In this document: piece by piece, positions 9,516-18,958 of the stretch | How the letters are laid out: every line of letters begins with the position of its first letter | Position numbering within the stretch: the stretch's first letter is position 1 | DNA from: Sphingobium psychrophilum | Lineage (GTDB): Bacteria; Pseudomonadota; Alphaproteobacteria; Sphingomonadales; Sphingomonadaceae | DNA: 64,000 nucleotides | Assembly: GCF_012927105.1 (NCBI RefSeq) | Contig: NZ_JABBFV010000017.1 | Location: forward strand, 1 to 64,000 | Direction: 5' to 3' | The notes under the pieces: model-generated | What the model was told of the DNA's origin: nothing | Database searches by the model: none | The model's input: the letters and a program-made list of their open reading frames with translations, nothing else | Program-made: the position numbers and the translations under genes

Positions 9516-10624
9516 GCATCATTCCGCAACCGCTGACCGAATTTCCCTGGCGCATCCTTGCGCTGTTGCTGGCGATCGCCGGCTTCGGAACGATCGTGCT
9601 CTACAGCGCGGCGAGCGGAAACATATTTCCCTGGGCGGCCATGCAAGCGGTGCGCTTCTGCATATTTTCGGCGATGGCGCTGACGCTCAGCCGCATTCCG
9701 GTGGAGGTCTTCGCTCGCTTCGCCTTCCCCGCCTATGGCGCGGTTCTGGCCGCGCTGTTCCTGGTGGAACTGATCGGCGGCGTTGCGGGGGGTAGCCAGC
9801 GCTGGATCAATCTGGGCTTCATGCAGCTCCAGCCGTCCGAATTTATGAAGCCGATCATCGTCCTCACGGTAGCCCGCTTCTATGCGATGCTGCCGGTAGG
9901 CGAAATCCGGCGCTGGAATGCGATCTGGCCGGCGCTGGTGCTGATCGGGGTGCCTTGGGCACTGGTGTTGATCCAGCCGGACCTTGGCACGGCGACGATG
10001 ATTGCGGCCGGCGGCGTGACCGTCATGTTTCTCGCTGGCCTGCCGTTGCGACTGTTCATCGGCACCGGAATCGTCGGTGCCTGCGCCATCCCGATCGCCT
10101 TCAGTTTCCTGCACGAATATCAGCAGAACCGCGTGCTTATCTTCATGGACCCGGAAAGCGATCCGCTGGGCGCGGGCTATCATATCAGCCAGTCGAAGAT
10201 CGCGATCGGATCGGGCGGCTTCTGGGGCAAGGGGTTTCTGCAAGGCACGCAGAGCCATCTCGACTATCTGCCCGAAGGCCATACCGACTTCGTCTTCGCT
10301 ACCATGGCGGAGGAATGGGGATTGCTGGGCGGCGCGCTGCTGATCCTCGCTTTCATGCTGCTGTTCCGCTGGGGCATCCGGGTGGCGATGCGCACGCAGG
10401 ACAAGTTCGCGCGGCTCGCCGCGGCTGGGCTCACCACCACCATCTTTTTCTACGTCGCGATCAACCTGATGATGGTGATGGGGCTGGCCCCGGTGGTCGG
10501 CATACCCCTGCCCTTCATGTCCTATGGCGGTTCTTCGATGCTGACGGTAATGCTGTGCGTTGGCATCATCATGGCCATCGACCGCGCGGGCAAGCGTCGC
10601 ACTGGGACGGGAAACTGGGCTTAG
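9512..10624 (+). CDS. rodA: Rod shape-determining glycosyltransferase RodA (SEDS family)
   Basis: RodA polymerises lipid II into glycan strands as the partner of PBP2. The 370-aa product has about ten transmembrane helices and the SEDS landmarks GSQRWINLGFMQLQPSEFMK near residue 92, a catalytic-loop Asp in HTDFVFATMAEEWG near 260, and PLPFMSYGGSSML near 335. It overlaps mrdA by ATGA and closes the five-gene elongasome operon. No clear terminator was found before the tRNA gene. Confidence 0.96.
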   Translation: MSIIPQPLTEFPWRILALLLAIAGFGTIVLYSAASGNIFPWAAMQAVRFCIFSAMALTLSRIPVEVFARFAFPAYGAVLAALFLVELIGGVAGGSQRWINLGFMQLQPSEFMKPIIVLTVARFYAMLPVGEIRRWNAIWPALVLIGVPWALVLIQPDLGTATMIAAGGVTVMFLAGLPLRLFIGTGIVGACAIPIAFSFLHEYQQNRVLIFMDPESDPLGAGYHISQSKIAIGSGGFWGKGFLQGTQSHLDYLPEGHTDFVFATMAEEWGLLGGALLILAFMLLFRWGIRVAMRTQDKFARLAAAGLTTTIFFYVAINLMMVMGLAPVVGIPLPFMSYGGSSMLTVMLCVGIIMAIDRAGKRRTGTGNWA

Positions 10625-10730
10625 GGCGCTTCAACCGTAAAATTTCCGGCATATGGGCGATTTATGGTTTGCAAACAGCCAGGCGGCTGCTAACAGCCCG
10701 CCCACACCGGAGCGCGTCCCGCACCGGAAT

Positions 10731-10806
<76 letters not shown>

Positions 10807-10823
10807 TATTTTTCAACAACTTA

Positions 10824-11915
10824 TCATTCATTTGAGACAAGATAGAGCCGCGGACGGCTCTGACTGTGTCCATTTTTGTGTCCAGTGTCGGTCACGCTTT
10901 CTCTAGGCTTTTCGATCTTCCCGGATGTGTCCGGAAAAATCAGCTGGTCAGCATAGGGTGCCAGATGCTTCACCGACATGTGGGCGTAGCGCCGTACCAT
11001 CGATTCTGACTTCCAGCCACCGAGCTCCTGAAGCACCCAGGTGGGCACGTCATTCTGCCGAAGCCAGCTGGCCCAGGTGTGCCGCAGATCGTGCCAGCGG
11101 AAATTCTCGATCCCGCAGGCCTTCAAGGCGGCGCGCCAGGCCCTGTTGTTCGCGCACCGCAGCGGATTGCCGCGATAGGTAAACACATAGGTATCATGCT
11201 TGCCTTGCTGCCGTCCCAGAACGCCAAGAGCGATCGCGTTGAGCGGCACACCGAGCGCTGCACCATTCTTCGTATCTCCATGCTCAATCGTCGCTATGGC
11301 CCGGTTCATATCGACCCGGTCCCAGGTCAGGTTGAGTATGTTTCCCTGGCGAAGGCCCGTCGACAAAGCGAACCGGACAACCTCGCGCTGATGAGCAGGT
11401 AGCTTATCCATGAGTGCCCTGGCCTGATCGTGGGTAAGGCATCTCACCCTGACCTTGCCGCTCTTCTCATAGGTCTTGAACGCCGGTATCTGATCGACCC
11501 ATTCCCACTCGCGCTGCGCCTTCCGGAAGATGGCGCGGATAAGCGCCACATAGAGATCCTTCGTGCGATTGCTCGATCGGGCATGGTGTCGGGTGATGAT
11601 CGCGTCGATCATGTCCCTGCTCACCTGTTCCATTGTCTTGCCACGCAGGTGCTTGGTAAACCATCGGATCCGGCTCACATCGTCCCTATAGGACTTCTTG
11701 TGCGTCATTTCCTTCAGCCACCGCAAAGCCGCCTCGTCCCATGTGCGCTTCGGCTTCTGCTTCAACCTGGCAAGATCCCACAGCTGGGCCTTCAGCTTGT
11801 CGTGATATTCCTCGGCCTTTTTCCTATCGGAGGTTCCAGTAGAGCGTCTAACTGTCGTTCCGTCAGGTGCTGTGCATTTGACATAATAGGTGCTTGCACG
11901 CTTGTAGAGTGCCAT
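10824..11915 (-). CDS. Tyrosine recombinase / integrase
   Basis: It catalyses site-specific integration and excision of the element. The 363-aa protein starts MALYKRASTYYVKC, a typical N-terminal arm-type DNA-binding domain, followed by a SAM-like core-binding region. In the C-terminal catalytic domain, the first Arg is in STGLRQGNILNLTWDRV, the HxxR box is HDLRHTWASWLRQ, and the nucleophile Tyr is in RRYAHMSV. Its 3' end faces the tRNA-Lys. The gene begins inside the coding region of the HTH protein upstream, so the two overlap by about 124 nt and probably share a transcript. Confidence 0.93.
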   Translation of the reverse strand: MALYKRASTYYVKCTAPDGTTVRRSTGTSDRKKAEEYHDKLKAQLWDLARLKQKPKRTWDEAALRWLKEMTHKKSYRDDVSRIRWFTKHLRGKTMEQVSRDMIDAIITRHHARSSNRTKDLYVALIRAIFRKAQREWEWVDQIPAFKTYEKSGKVRVRCLTHDQARALMDKLPAHQREVVRFALSTGLRQGNILNLTWDRVDMNRAIATIEHGDTKNGAALGVPLNAIALGVLGRQQGKHDTYVFTYRGNPLRCANNRAWRAALKACGIENFRWHDLRHTWASWLRQNDVPTWVLQELGGWKSESMVRRYAHMSVKHLAPYADQLIFPDTSGKIEKPRESVTDTGHKNGHSQSRPRLYLVSNE

Positions 11916-12178
11916 GTTGCCTGCCTTTCGTCGGCACTCGACTGCATCCGCGCATGCCCAGAATATCGAGCGCGCAGGGAGGCGACAAGGTCCGCTTCCA
12001 GAAAGCGCCAGTCACGACCGAATTTCGCGCCAGGAACGACCCCGGCTTTCGCGTAACTGCGCAGCGTATTTGCGTGAATTCCCAGAAAAACGGCGGCTTC
12101 CTGAAGGCTCAGGATGCGAGCCGGAGCGGCATCTGGGGCACCGCCGGCCGCGCCAGGGCTGTCGTGAGAATATTGCAT
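11792..12178 (-). CDS. Excisionase-like HTH (MerR/Xis type) DNA-binding protein
   Basis: A helix-turn-helix domain of the excisionase family occupies roughly the middle of the protein (ILSLQEAAVFLGIHANTLRSYAKAG, then GRDWRFLEADLVASL). Such small proteins direct integrase toward excision or repress it. I chose the ATG at 12178 (MQYSHDSPG), which gives 128 aa; an upstream in-frame start at 12226 is possible. The last 40 residues are encoded in the integrase overlap and look unconserved. The function is inferred from the domain and its position before int. Confidence 0.65.
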   Translation of the reverse strand: MQYSHDSPGAAGGAPDAAPARILSLQEAAVFLGIHANTLRSYAKAGVVPGAKFGRDWRFLEADLVASLRARYSGHARMQSSADERQATWHSTSVQAPIMSNAQHLTERQLDALLEPPIGKRPRNITTS

Positions 12179-12292
12179 GCACCGATGTTCCCGAATCGAA
12201 CCCGGCGCGTGATGAAGCTCTTTCAAGATACCCTAATTTGCGTCGGAGAAAAGAGCTTCCTCCACTCGACACCCCGCAGATGCCCCGTTGCG

Positions 12293-12832
12293 TCACGGCA
12301 CTTGCTGGATCTTTGAGGCCTGCCGTGCAAAACTATGCTCGCCGAAACGTCGACGCAGATGCTCTGACACACTAAGCGCATAACGGCGCTGCCGCCAGTC
12401 GATCGGGCTATGATAGATGCCGACGGCCTTCCAGTAATTGCCGGTGACCGTCAGCCCCGACAAGAATATCCAGCGCGCCGCCTCGACATTGAAACAGGCA
12501 TCGAATTGCAACCAGATACGAACCTGCGCATCATCGCGCCCGATCGCTTTGGCAATCCTGGGCACCCACCAGCTATTGATCTGTAGTGGTCCCAGATCAT
12601 GCGTTCCATTGGTGTTTGACACCGCGGCTCCGATCCAGCCGCCCTCCTGATCGCGCAGGGCCCACAAAGTGCGTTCAAGCCACAGAGCGCCTCGCGATGC
12701 TGATTTGATGCAAGCGCCAATCCGGACGGCTTCGTCGGGAAAGTGGGATCGTGAATGGGCGGGCGCGACGGTAGCTAAAATCGTAAACAGCAGGCCCGCA
12801 GAGTTGAGCCAGTTTCTAGCGATCGATCCCAT
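12293..12832 (-). CDS. Secreted lytic transglycosylase (conjugation-associated, SLT fold)
   Basis: It is a predicted periplasmic muramidase that opens the wall for DNA transfer machinery. The product is 179 aa, with a signal peptide (NSAGLLFTILATVAPAHS). The catalytic Glu lies in ALRDQEGGWIGAAV, followed by the SLT-type segment NTNGTHDLGPLQINSWW. AGGGAGG precedes the ATG at 12832. The gene start overlaps the relaxase 3' end by 17 nt, so it belongs to the transfer operon. An upstream in-frame extension would remove the signal peptide and is rejected. Confidence 0.85.
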   Translation of the reverse strand: MGSIARNWLNSAGLLFTILATVAPAHSRSHFPDEAVRIGACIKSASRGALWLERTLWALRDQEGGWIGAAVSNTNGTHDLGPLQINSWWVPRIAKAIGRDDAQVRIWLQFDACFNVEAARWIFLSGLTVTGNYWKAVGIYHSPIDWRQRRYALSVSEHLRRRFGEHSFARQASKIQQVP

Positions 12833-15749
12833 GACGACCTCCCTGAGGCAGCTTGGCCTCGCTGCGATCCGCTTGCCGTTCGGCAGGCCCCGTGCGATCC
12901 AGCAAGCTGTTAAGGTGCCGGTCCAGCGCCTCCGCCAGGCTTCTGGCGTTTGTGGCGAGCCGAACCCCAAGCCCTCTCCTGCCGCTCGCTCGCCTGTGCA
13001 GCCTCGCGCTCAGCAAGCGATCGCTATTCTGCCGTCGCTCTTGCTGTTGCGCCCGTCGCATCTCCTCGATCCGCGCCGGTTCCCGTTCAGTGAACCGGTC
13101 CGCCCTGTCGCGATCGATCCGGCCCAGTCCTTCCAGCGCAGAGGTCTTCTCGCCAGACGACCGCTCGAGTTTTTCAACGAGCCTGTCCTTGTCCTGGGTC
13201 CACAATTTGACGCCCAGCCGCGCACGGGTGATTGCCGTATAATAGTTCTGGCCGGTAACCAGTGGTGACCCGAGCGGGGCCAGAACATAGACCCGCGCAT
13301 AGGTTCTGGACTGCGCCGCATAGATTGTTTCGGCGTAACCATGGTCCCAACTCTTGTGCCGCGAGAGATCGATCGTTTGGGCGCGATCACCTTTGTCCCA
13401 CCGGATGGTGGCCAAACTTCCATCGAGTGCTTCGACCGTACCGCGTTGGGCGTTCTTGATGCCCAGTTCATGGGAGACAAGCCGCCATTGAATGCGATCG
13501 CCTTGGGCAAGGCTTCGCGTTTCGGAGACGAAGATGTTGACCTGTCCTCCCTTGGTGAGCCGCGGATCCCAGCGAACGATGCGACCCTGTTCATCGACGA
13601 GACGGACCTGCGGTCGGCCGCGCTCATCGCGCACGATGACCAGCACCCGATATTCGGTGTCGCGGGCGAGCCCGGCCTCGGCCTGATCGCGACTGAATGT
13701 GACAACCTGACCGGATGTGTAGAAGCGGGCGAGATGCTTCTCCTGCTCGGTGAGGCCGGCAGGCGAAAGGATATTGAGCCGGGCATCCTGCGCAGCCACC
13801 ACCCCCTCACGCTGCAACGTCTCGCGTACCTGCGTATTGACGATCAGCCTGGTCGCATTGTCCAGAACGAGGATGTTGGTGCTGGCTCGGGTCTCTGGCC
13901 GCAGGCGCGTCCACTCGGCCACCAAGCCCTTAGCGAGCGATTCCGCGTCTCCGCCAGACACTACTTTGTCGAGCTGTTCGAGCGAGCCAGCATAGTCGCC
14001 CGCCCGTGCTCTTGTGACGGCATCTTTCATCCGCGCCGTTTCCTGACGCCGCGATTCGGTGAGCTGCGCCGTTGGCATGCCGAGCTGCTGCATCAACCAG
14101 AAGGCTTTGCCCTGCTCGATGGCGCCGGTCTGTTTGTTGTCACCCAGGAGGATGAGCCGGGCGCCAGTTCTGCGGCTGATCTCCAGAACCCGCAGCGCCT
14201 GTCGGTTACCGAGCTGCCCCGCTTCGTCCAGCACCAGGACGTCGCGCCCAGACAGGCCATAGCCGCCCTCGGCAAGAAGGCTCGCAACGGTCCGGGATTT
14301 GATGCCGGCCGTGTCGCCAAGGTTCGCCGCAGCTGATGAGGTGGGCGCCAGGGCATGGAGCGTTGCCCCCGGCTCGGCACCCCGATGCAGTGTGGCGATC
14401 AGCATCGATTTACCCGCACCCGCTACGCCGTGAAGGCCTGTGACCCGGTCGCGGCTCAACGCCAGGTTCACGAGCGCTCGCTCCTGCAGGGGCGACAATC
14501 CGGCCGATTCGAGCACGCCGAGCAGGCGATCGGAAGATGCGATTGGTTGGCCATCTTCGATCGAGAGAGCGAGATGCTGCGCCAGGGCCTGCTCGAAGCG
14601 GACCGAGCGGCGCGTCGTCCGTCCGCGGTTCAGGATCTGATCGCCGGTCTGCTCCCGGGTCGCGAGCAATTTGCGGCCCGCCTCATGCCCTTCGAGGAGC
14701 GGGCGAACGTCGCCAAAGCGGACCTCGCCGACATGAGGCGCAAGAGCCCTTGTGATCAACCGGCCAAGCGGATTGACCGCCTCTCGGCCTTCGGTCTGTC
14801 GAAGGCCGAACAGGGCTGCGCGTGCCGCTTCTGCAGGTGCGAGAGGGAAGATGCGTTCGCCACCCTTTTCCGCTTCCGCCCGCAGGCTGTCGAGCGCGGG
14901 CGCATGTTCGCCCAGCCGCGTTCGCCACTGGAGATGCAGCGTCTCAAGGCCGATCTTCTCCTTTGGGCCACGTGTCGCATAGAAAGACTTTCGCCGCGCG
15001 GCCTGTCCTTCCAGGCCGTGCTCACGCGCATGGGCATCGATCTGTTCGGCACGCTGCGACATGTCCGCGATCAACTGCGGGCGTACGCCCCGGATCTCGA
15101 ACAGGCCCCGGCGGGGGTCGGCGGCGATTTCGTAGCCGAGCGCTCGCAGGCCCTGCGCCAGCTCGTTGCGGTAGATCTGCCCCGCGCTCATCTGCTCGCT
15201 ATACATGGCCCGCGTTTCCAGGCTCGCCATGGGAGCATCGCGCGCCCGGTTGGTCATGTTGAGGACCACCACATGGGTATGGAGATGCGGATCGAGCTCC
15301 CGGCTCGCATTTTCGGTAAACCGCGCCCACAGGAGCCGACCGGTCGTTTCGTGCAGCACGCGGCCATCCTCTCGCCGACGAAGTTGCGCCTGCTCCTCAA
15401 GCCAGGAGAGGGCGACGCTGACCGCCTGTTCGTGGGCATCGGCGATCCGCGCATCCCCTACCGCAAGGGCCATCACCGATACAGATTTTGGCGCGCTCAG
15501 AGCGAAGTCCCAACCCGGGTGATGCTCAATCCCACCCTCGCGGTGTCGGCCCAGTTGCTGGCCCGCAACCGCACCGCGAAGGAGACTCTCGAAGGTCTTC
15601 GGATCGACCTCGCCGGAAAGCCCAAGCTCCTCTGCAAGGCCGCCGCCCCATTGGGAACCTTCCGTCCCTCCCTTGGTGTAATAATCGCCGATCGCATAAT
15701 AGCGCGCTATGTTGCCGGCCGTGCCGGTCAGACGTCTGGGATGCATCAT
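12816..15749 (-). CDS. MobF-family conjugative relaxase with helicase domain (TrwC/TraA-like)
   Basis: It nicks and unwinds the element at oriT. The 977-aa protein begins with the TrwC relaxase domain. Candidate nucleophile tyrosines are at residues 17-18 and 23-24, and the three-His metal site is in DPHLHTHVVVLN (H155, H157, H159). The second half is a RecD-like superfamily 1 helicase, with Walker A LHGVAGAGKSM near residue 440 and Walker B VLDEAGQLGNRQ. The start overlaps the TraD stop by ATGA, so the two genes are coupled. The basic C-terminal tail is probably unstructured. Confidence 0.94.
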   Translation of the reverse strand: MMHPRRLTGTAGNIARYYAIGDYYTKGGTEGSQWGGGLAEELGLSGEVDPKTFESLLRGAVAGQQLGRHREGGIEHHPGWDFALSAPKSVSVMALAVGDARIADAHEQAVSVALSWLEEQAQLRRREDGRVLHETTGRLLWARFTENASRELDPHLHTHVVVLNMTNRARDAPMASLETRAMYSEQMSAGQIYRNELAQGLRALGYEIAADPRRGLFEIRGVRPQLIADMSQRAEQIDAHAREHGLEGQAARRKSFYATRGPKEKIGLETLHLQWRTRLGEHAPALDSLRAEAEKGGERIFPLAPAEAARAALFGLRQTEGREAVNPLGRLITRALAPHVGEVRFGDVRPLLEGHEAGRKLLATREQTGDQILNRGRTTRRSVRFEQALAQHLALSIEDGQPIASSDRLLGVLESAGLSPLQERALVNLALSRDRVTGLHGVAGAGKSMLIATLHRGAEPGATLHALAPTSSAAANLGDTAGIKSRTVASLLAEGGYGLSGRDVLVLDEAGQLGNRQALRVLEISRRTGARLILLGDNKQTGAIEQGKAFWLMQQLGMPTAQLTESRRQETARMKDAVTRARAGDYAGSLEQLDKVVSGGDAESLAKGLVAEWTRLRPETRASTNILVLDNATRLIVNTQVRETLQREGVVAAQDARLNILSPAGLTEQEKHLARFYTSGQVVTFSRDQAEAGLARDTEYRVLVIVRDERGRPQVRLVDEQGRIVRWDPRLTKGGQVNIFVSETRSLAQGDRIQWRLVSHELGIKNAQRGTVEALDGSLATIRWDKGDRAQTIDLSRHKSWDHGYAETIYAAQSRTYARVYVLAPLGSPLVTGQNYYTAITRARLGVKLWTQDKDRLVEKLERSSGEKTSALEGLGRIDRDRADRFTEREPARIEEMRRAQQQERRQNSDRLLSARLHRRASGRRGLGVRLATNARSLAEALDRHLNSLLDRTGPAERQADRSEAKLPQGGRHGIDR

Positions 15750-17740
15750 GCCGGCCTCGACGCGCTACGCATGCCGCCCCTTCGGCCATGCTGGGTGAGG
15801 CCAAAGCCGGAGGAACGCCCCAACAGCTCCGGTCCCGATGTGGATGGCAGATGTTCCTGCGGTGCGGCCCCTGGTTCAGATGCAGGCGGAACATCTGCGC
15901 GCAGCGGTATCTCGGCATCGAGAGGAAGTTCGGGCGACGCGACGGCTTTGCTGGAAGGTCGCAGCTTCCGCTTCGGGTCTTTGGGGACGTCCCGCTCTTG
16001 GGCCGCCAAGACTGGGGACAATCGCACGGCGGGTGCGGTCCGCTCCTCGAACGCCGGAAAGCAGGTAAGAGATCGGTTGTAACTGTCCTTGAAGCGGGCA
16101 ACCGGAAGGTCGCGACCAAAGCGAAGGAAGCCGGTCAGGTTGGGAAGATTGGTCACCTCCGTGTGCATAACGAGCGGGCGGGTCACCTGCATACGCGAGA
16201 GGTTTACCCCGTCGCGCATATCGTTCACGCCGTAGGACATGCCTTCATTGGCTTCGACCTGTTCGACCTGTCCCAGATTTTCCGAGACATGCTTGGCGGT
16301 TGGCGTGTCGTTCGCCCGCAGTGCGACCCATGTCGAGCAATATCCGGTGATCGCGGCTGCATCCTGAATGCCGTAGGTCGCCTCGAGCTGCGGGTAGCTC
16401 TGAAACCCCAATATGCCGCAGCCACCATATTTGCGGGCGCGGGCGAGAAAGTCCGAGAGCGAAGGCAGCTTCTGAAGGGTCGGCAGTTCGTCGATCACGC
16501 AATAAAGACGCCGGGCGCGATCGGGCGTGAGGCTCATGATCGCGCTGATGGCGATGTCGAGCCAGACCGTGATCAGCGGTCGAAGCGAGGGCAACTGATC
16601 GGCCTTCACAGTGATGAAGAGCCAGCTGTCGTCCTCCTCGTTGGCGACCCAGTCGCGGATCGAGAAGCCGTCGAGCGTGTCGTCGAGATAGGAGAAACTG
16701 CGCATGACCGACGCCAGCTCGGCGCGGATGCCGGCCGACGTCCGATCGCCCTCCGTCGATATGAAAGCGGCAGCATCGGTCCCCTCTGCAAAGGTCGCGA
16801 GGTCCTTCAAGGGGGAACGCAGGATCGTATCGAGCAACACCGAAACGAGCATGCGATTGTCGCGCGCGAGTTTCCGGAAGACAGCGACGAGCGTGCCTCT
16901 GGCGGCCTTCGCCCAAAAGGGATCGCCGGACTTGTCGGGAATGGTCGACTCGGCGATTTGGTCATAATGATAGTCGCGCGGCACATCGACCCAGGGCGAC
17001 CAGCTGTCGGCCCTGGCATCAAGCGGGTTCAGCAGAATGTCGTGCCCGGGCTTGTAGAATTTCTCAACGAACGTTCCGGCGGCGTCATAGACGATCGCCC
17101 TGCGGCCCTGCTTGCGGATACCGGCCAGCATCTTGACGATGATGTTGGTCTTGCCCGTCCCGGGCGCGCCGCAAATCAGAATATGTTCGGGCTCGAACGC
17201 GTCAGGAACCTGCACGCCGCCGATTGCAAAGCTACCCTTTCGGCTTCGCCAAAGCAGGCGCCGTAGCTGTCGAGGGGTCCCGAAACGGGCACCGCGAAGG
17301 AACTGGTTGGATCCAAGCCCACGCCCAGTCCTGGTAAAATAGAACCATGCCCAAAATAGCATGAGAAGCGAGAAGCAGCCGACCAGCGCCGCCCCGACAA
17401 GGAGATGATGCTCCATCGCCCGAAGCGCCTGCTTGGCGACGCCAGACTCCAGCAGCGTATCGGAGTTGGTCCAATATTCCGGCCCCTCCGGTCCCCTGAA
17501 CAGGAGCGGCGCTCCACCAGGCACGTCACTTTTAAGGGTCGCCTCAACGATCTTGAACGCGACATAGCGCTGATAGTCGTTCGCTTTCTCCAGAACATAC
17601 CAGAGCGTGCCGCCGACCCACAGGACGATCCCTGCCGCCACGGTCTGAATAAACACCTGGGTCGTCATGCGCACATTATGGACGATGGCCTGTCCGCCTC
17701 TTGTCCAGGAACCGAGCGTGTCGTTGCGGAAGATGCTCAT
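15746..17740 (-). CDS. Type IV coupling protein TraD/TraG family ATPase
   Basis: This inner-membrane hexameric ATPase brings the relaxosome to a secretion channel. The 664-aa product has two N-terminal transmembrane helices (about 28-50 and 112-135). Walker A, ILICGAPGTGKTNI, is near residue 190 and the Walker B region is RRLYCVIDELPTL. The C-terminal tail is Pro-rich. It is overlapped by the relaxase downstream and the ribbon-helix-helix gene upstream. No channel (virB/trb) genes appear in this window, so the partner secretion system must lie elsewhere or be borrowed. Confidence 0.92.
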   Translation of the reverse strand: MSIFRNDTLGSWTRGGQAIVHNVRMTTQVFIQTVAAGIVLWVGGTLWYVLEKANDYQRYVAFKIVEATLKSDVPGGAPLLFRGPEGPEYWTNSDTLLESGVAKQALRAMEHHLLVGAALVGCFSLLMLFWAWFYFTRTGRGLGSNQFLRGARFGTPRQLRRLLWRSRKGSFAIGGVQVPDAFEPEHILICGAPGTGKTNIIVKMLAGIRKQGRRAIVYDAAGTFVEKFYKPGHDILLNPLDARADSWSPWVDVPRDYHYDQIAESTIPDKSGDPFWAKAARGTLVAVFRKLARDNRMLVSVLLDTILRSPLKDLATFAEGTDAAAFISTEGDRTSAGIRAELASVMRSFSYLDDTLDGFSIRDWVANEEDDSWLFITVKADQLPSLRPLITVWLDIAISAIMSLTPDRARRLYCVIDELPTLQKLPSLSDFLARARKYGGCGILGFQSYPQLEATYGIQDAAAITGYCSTWVALRANDTPTAKHVSENLGQVEQVEANEGMSYGVNDMRDGVNLSRMQVTRPLVMHTEVTNLPNLTGFLRFGRDLPVARFKDSYNRSLTCFPAFEERTAPAVRLSPVLAAQERDVPKDPKRKLRPSSKAVASPELPLDAEIPLRADVPPASEPGAAPQEHLPSTSGPELLGRSSGFGLTQHGRRGGMRSASRPA

Positions 17741-18039
17741 GAGCGTACCTCCACGGGATCGATCAGGCCCCGCTCCAGGAGGAGTTTGCGGGCGTCGGCC
17801 GTACCGCGGGCCAGGAGGTCGGGATGACGGGCGCTCACATAGGCAGCAAGGATCGCGAACACCTGGATGTTCGTCGCATGCAGTTCGTCGAAACGGCCAT
17901 GATAGCCGCCCGCGTCCATGCCTTCATAGCGATCGAGAATGCCGCGAACATAGTCGGCAACGCTGGTATCGGCGGCACGTGCGCCGATGACGAGACGCTC
18001 ATAGAGCGCGTCTTTGAATCTGATGGTAACCCTTGCCAC
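17737..18039 (-). CDS. Ribbon-helix-helix relaxosome accessory protein
   Basis: This 100-aa protein starts MARVTIRFKDALYERLVIGARAAD, which fits a short beta strand plus two helices of the MetJ/Arc class. In MobF systems (TrwA type) such a protein binds oriT and represses the transfer operon. It is the first gene of the leftward operon and overlaps traD by ATGA. The oriT and the operon promoter should therefore lie in the 475-bp gap to its right. The family assignment is by pattern and context. Confidence 0.72.
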   Translation of the reverse strand: MARVTIRFKDALYERLVIGARAADTSVADYVRGILDRYEGMDAGGYHGRFDELHATNIQVFAILAAYVSARHPDLLARGTADARKLLLERGLIDPVEVRS

Positions 18040-18513
18040 ACGCCGAACTCCTGTTCGACGCCTGATCGGGGTGATGAAGCACGTCCGTAAATAAAGCTAT
18101 TTCGCCCTGATCTCAAGACAATATGCGTCATCTCTACGGCAGCCAAAGGTTGCCAAGGAAGATCAGGCGCTTGGCTGGACGCGGACCCGTGGGGTCAGCC
18201 AGAGCGTGCCGGTGGCACCCAGCTGTGCCACCATTCGTTATACTGGAAATTTATGAAAAACCTCAGAAAGGCTGGCGATTCGCGCCCGCAGCACCCGTGC
18301 GTACGGTGCATTACAAACGGCCACGAGCCGTGCGTCTTTTCTTCGCAGCGCCTTGCGCGCTGCGCAGCCGCGTCCAGGGAAGGGCGGGCTGCCCCCGGCA
18401 GGGGGCTCTTTTTCTTCGCCGGCGCCAGCCGGCCCCAAAATCGCATTGCAGATGTCCTCCCGATGTGAATAGTGGAGCGCGGCGGGCAGACCTTCAGCTG
18501 AAGGATAAACATC
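18040..18513. promoter_or_regulatory. Divergent intergenic region, likely promoters and oriT
   Basis: There is no convincing gene in this 474-bp gap between the leftward relaxosome operon and a rightward small transfer gene. It contains GC-rich inverted repeats, including a terminator-like hairpin at 18391-18414. By analogy with MobF elements, whose oriT lies next to the accessory DNA-binding gene, the nick site is probably here. I cannot pinpoint it from sequence alone. Confidence 0.45.
18391..18414 (+). terminator. Intrinsic-terminator-like hairpin in the putative oriT region
   Basis: The stem GCCCCC/GGGGGC with a GGCA loop is followed by TCTTTTT. In the rightward direction this resembles a rho-independent terminator, but no rightward gene ends upstream. 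It may attenuate a leader transcript of the small gene at 18514 or be a structural part of oriT. Confidence 0.45.
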
Positions 18514-18876
18514 ATGCCCAAAATGACCGATCGCGAACGGCTCGCGAAGATCGAAGCCGATCGCCGCAAACTCGACGAGGAAGCCGACACCGTGCGGCAA
18601 TCCCTTCGCGCCCAATATGCCGCGCACATATCTCAGATTGCCGTCGAACAGTTGAGCGAGCGCGAGTTCAGGGACCTGCTCACGCATGCAATCCGGGTCG
18701 GCGGCGCGGCCGCTATCACTGCCCTCAAGGCGTTGCCTATCACCGCCGCCACAACCCAGACGTCGCCGGAACGGCGTCCCAGCGACGAGCACGGCGGAGC
18801 CGCGCGCAGGAGGCCGGCGCTTCCTCCAAGCGCCGCATCGCCGGGCGACGGGGCCGACAGCAGGCCGGCTCCCTGA
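18514..18876 (+). CDS. Small conjugal transfer TraD-like accessory protein
   Basis: The 120-aa protein has an N-terminal charged helix (DRERLAKIEADRRKLDEEADTVRQSLRAQYAAHIS), likely a coiled coil, then LSEREFRDLLTHAIRVGGAAAITALK. This is the pattern of the small conjugal TraD/TraC family found beside MobF relaxases in alphaproteobacteria. The tail is Pro/Ala-rich and disordered. It is divergent from the relaxosome operon. The role is inferred from family and position. Confidence 0.65.
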   Translation: MPKMTDRERLAKIEADRRKLDEEADTVRQSLRAQYAAHISQIAVEQLSEREFRDLLTHAIRVGGAAAITALKALPITAATTQTSPERRPSDEHGGAARRRPALPPSAASPGDGADSRPAP

Positions 18877-18958
18877 GCCCGGCGATACTCTCCCCAGGCA
18901 CAAAAAAAGGGCGCTGGCGGAGGGCCGAACCCTTCCACCAGCGCCACTGCCCCGTTCG

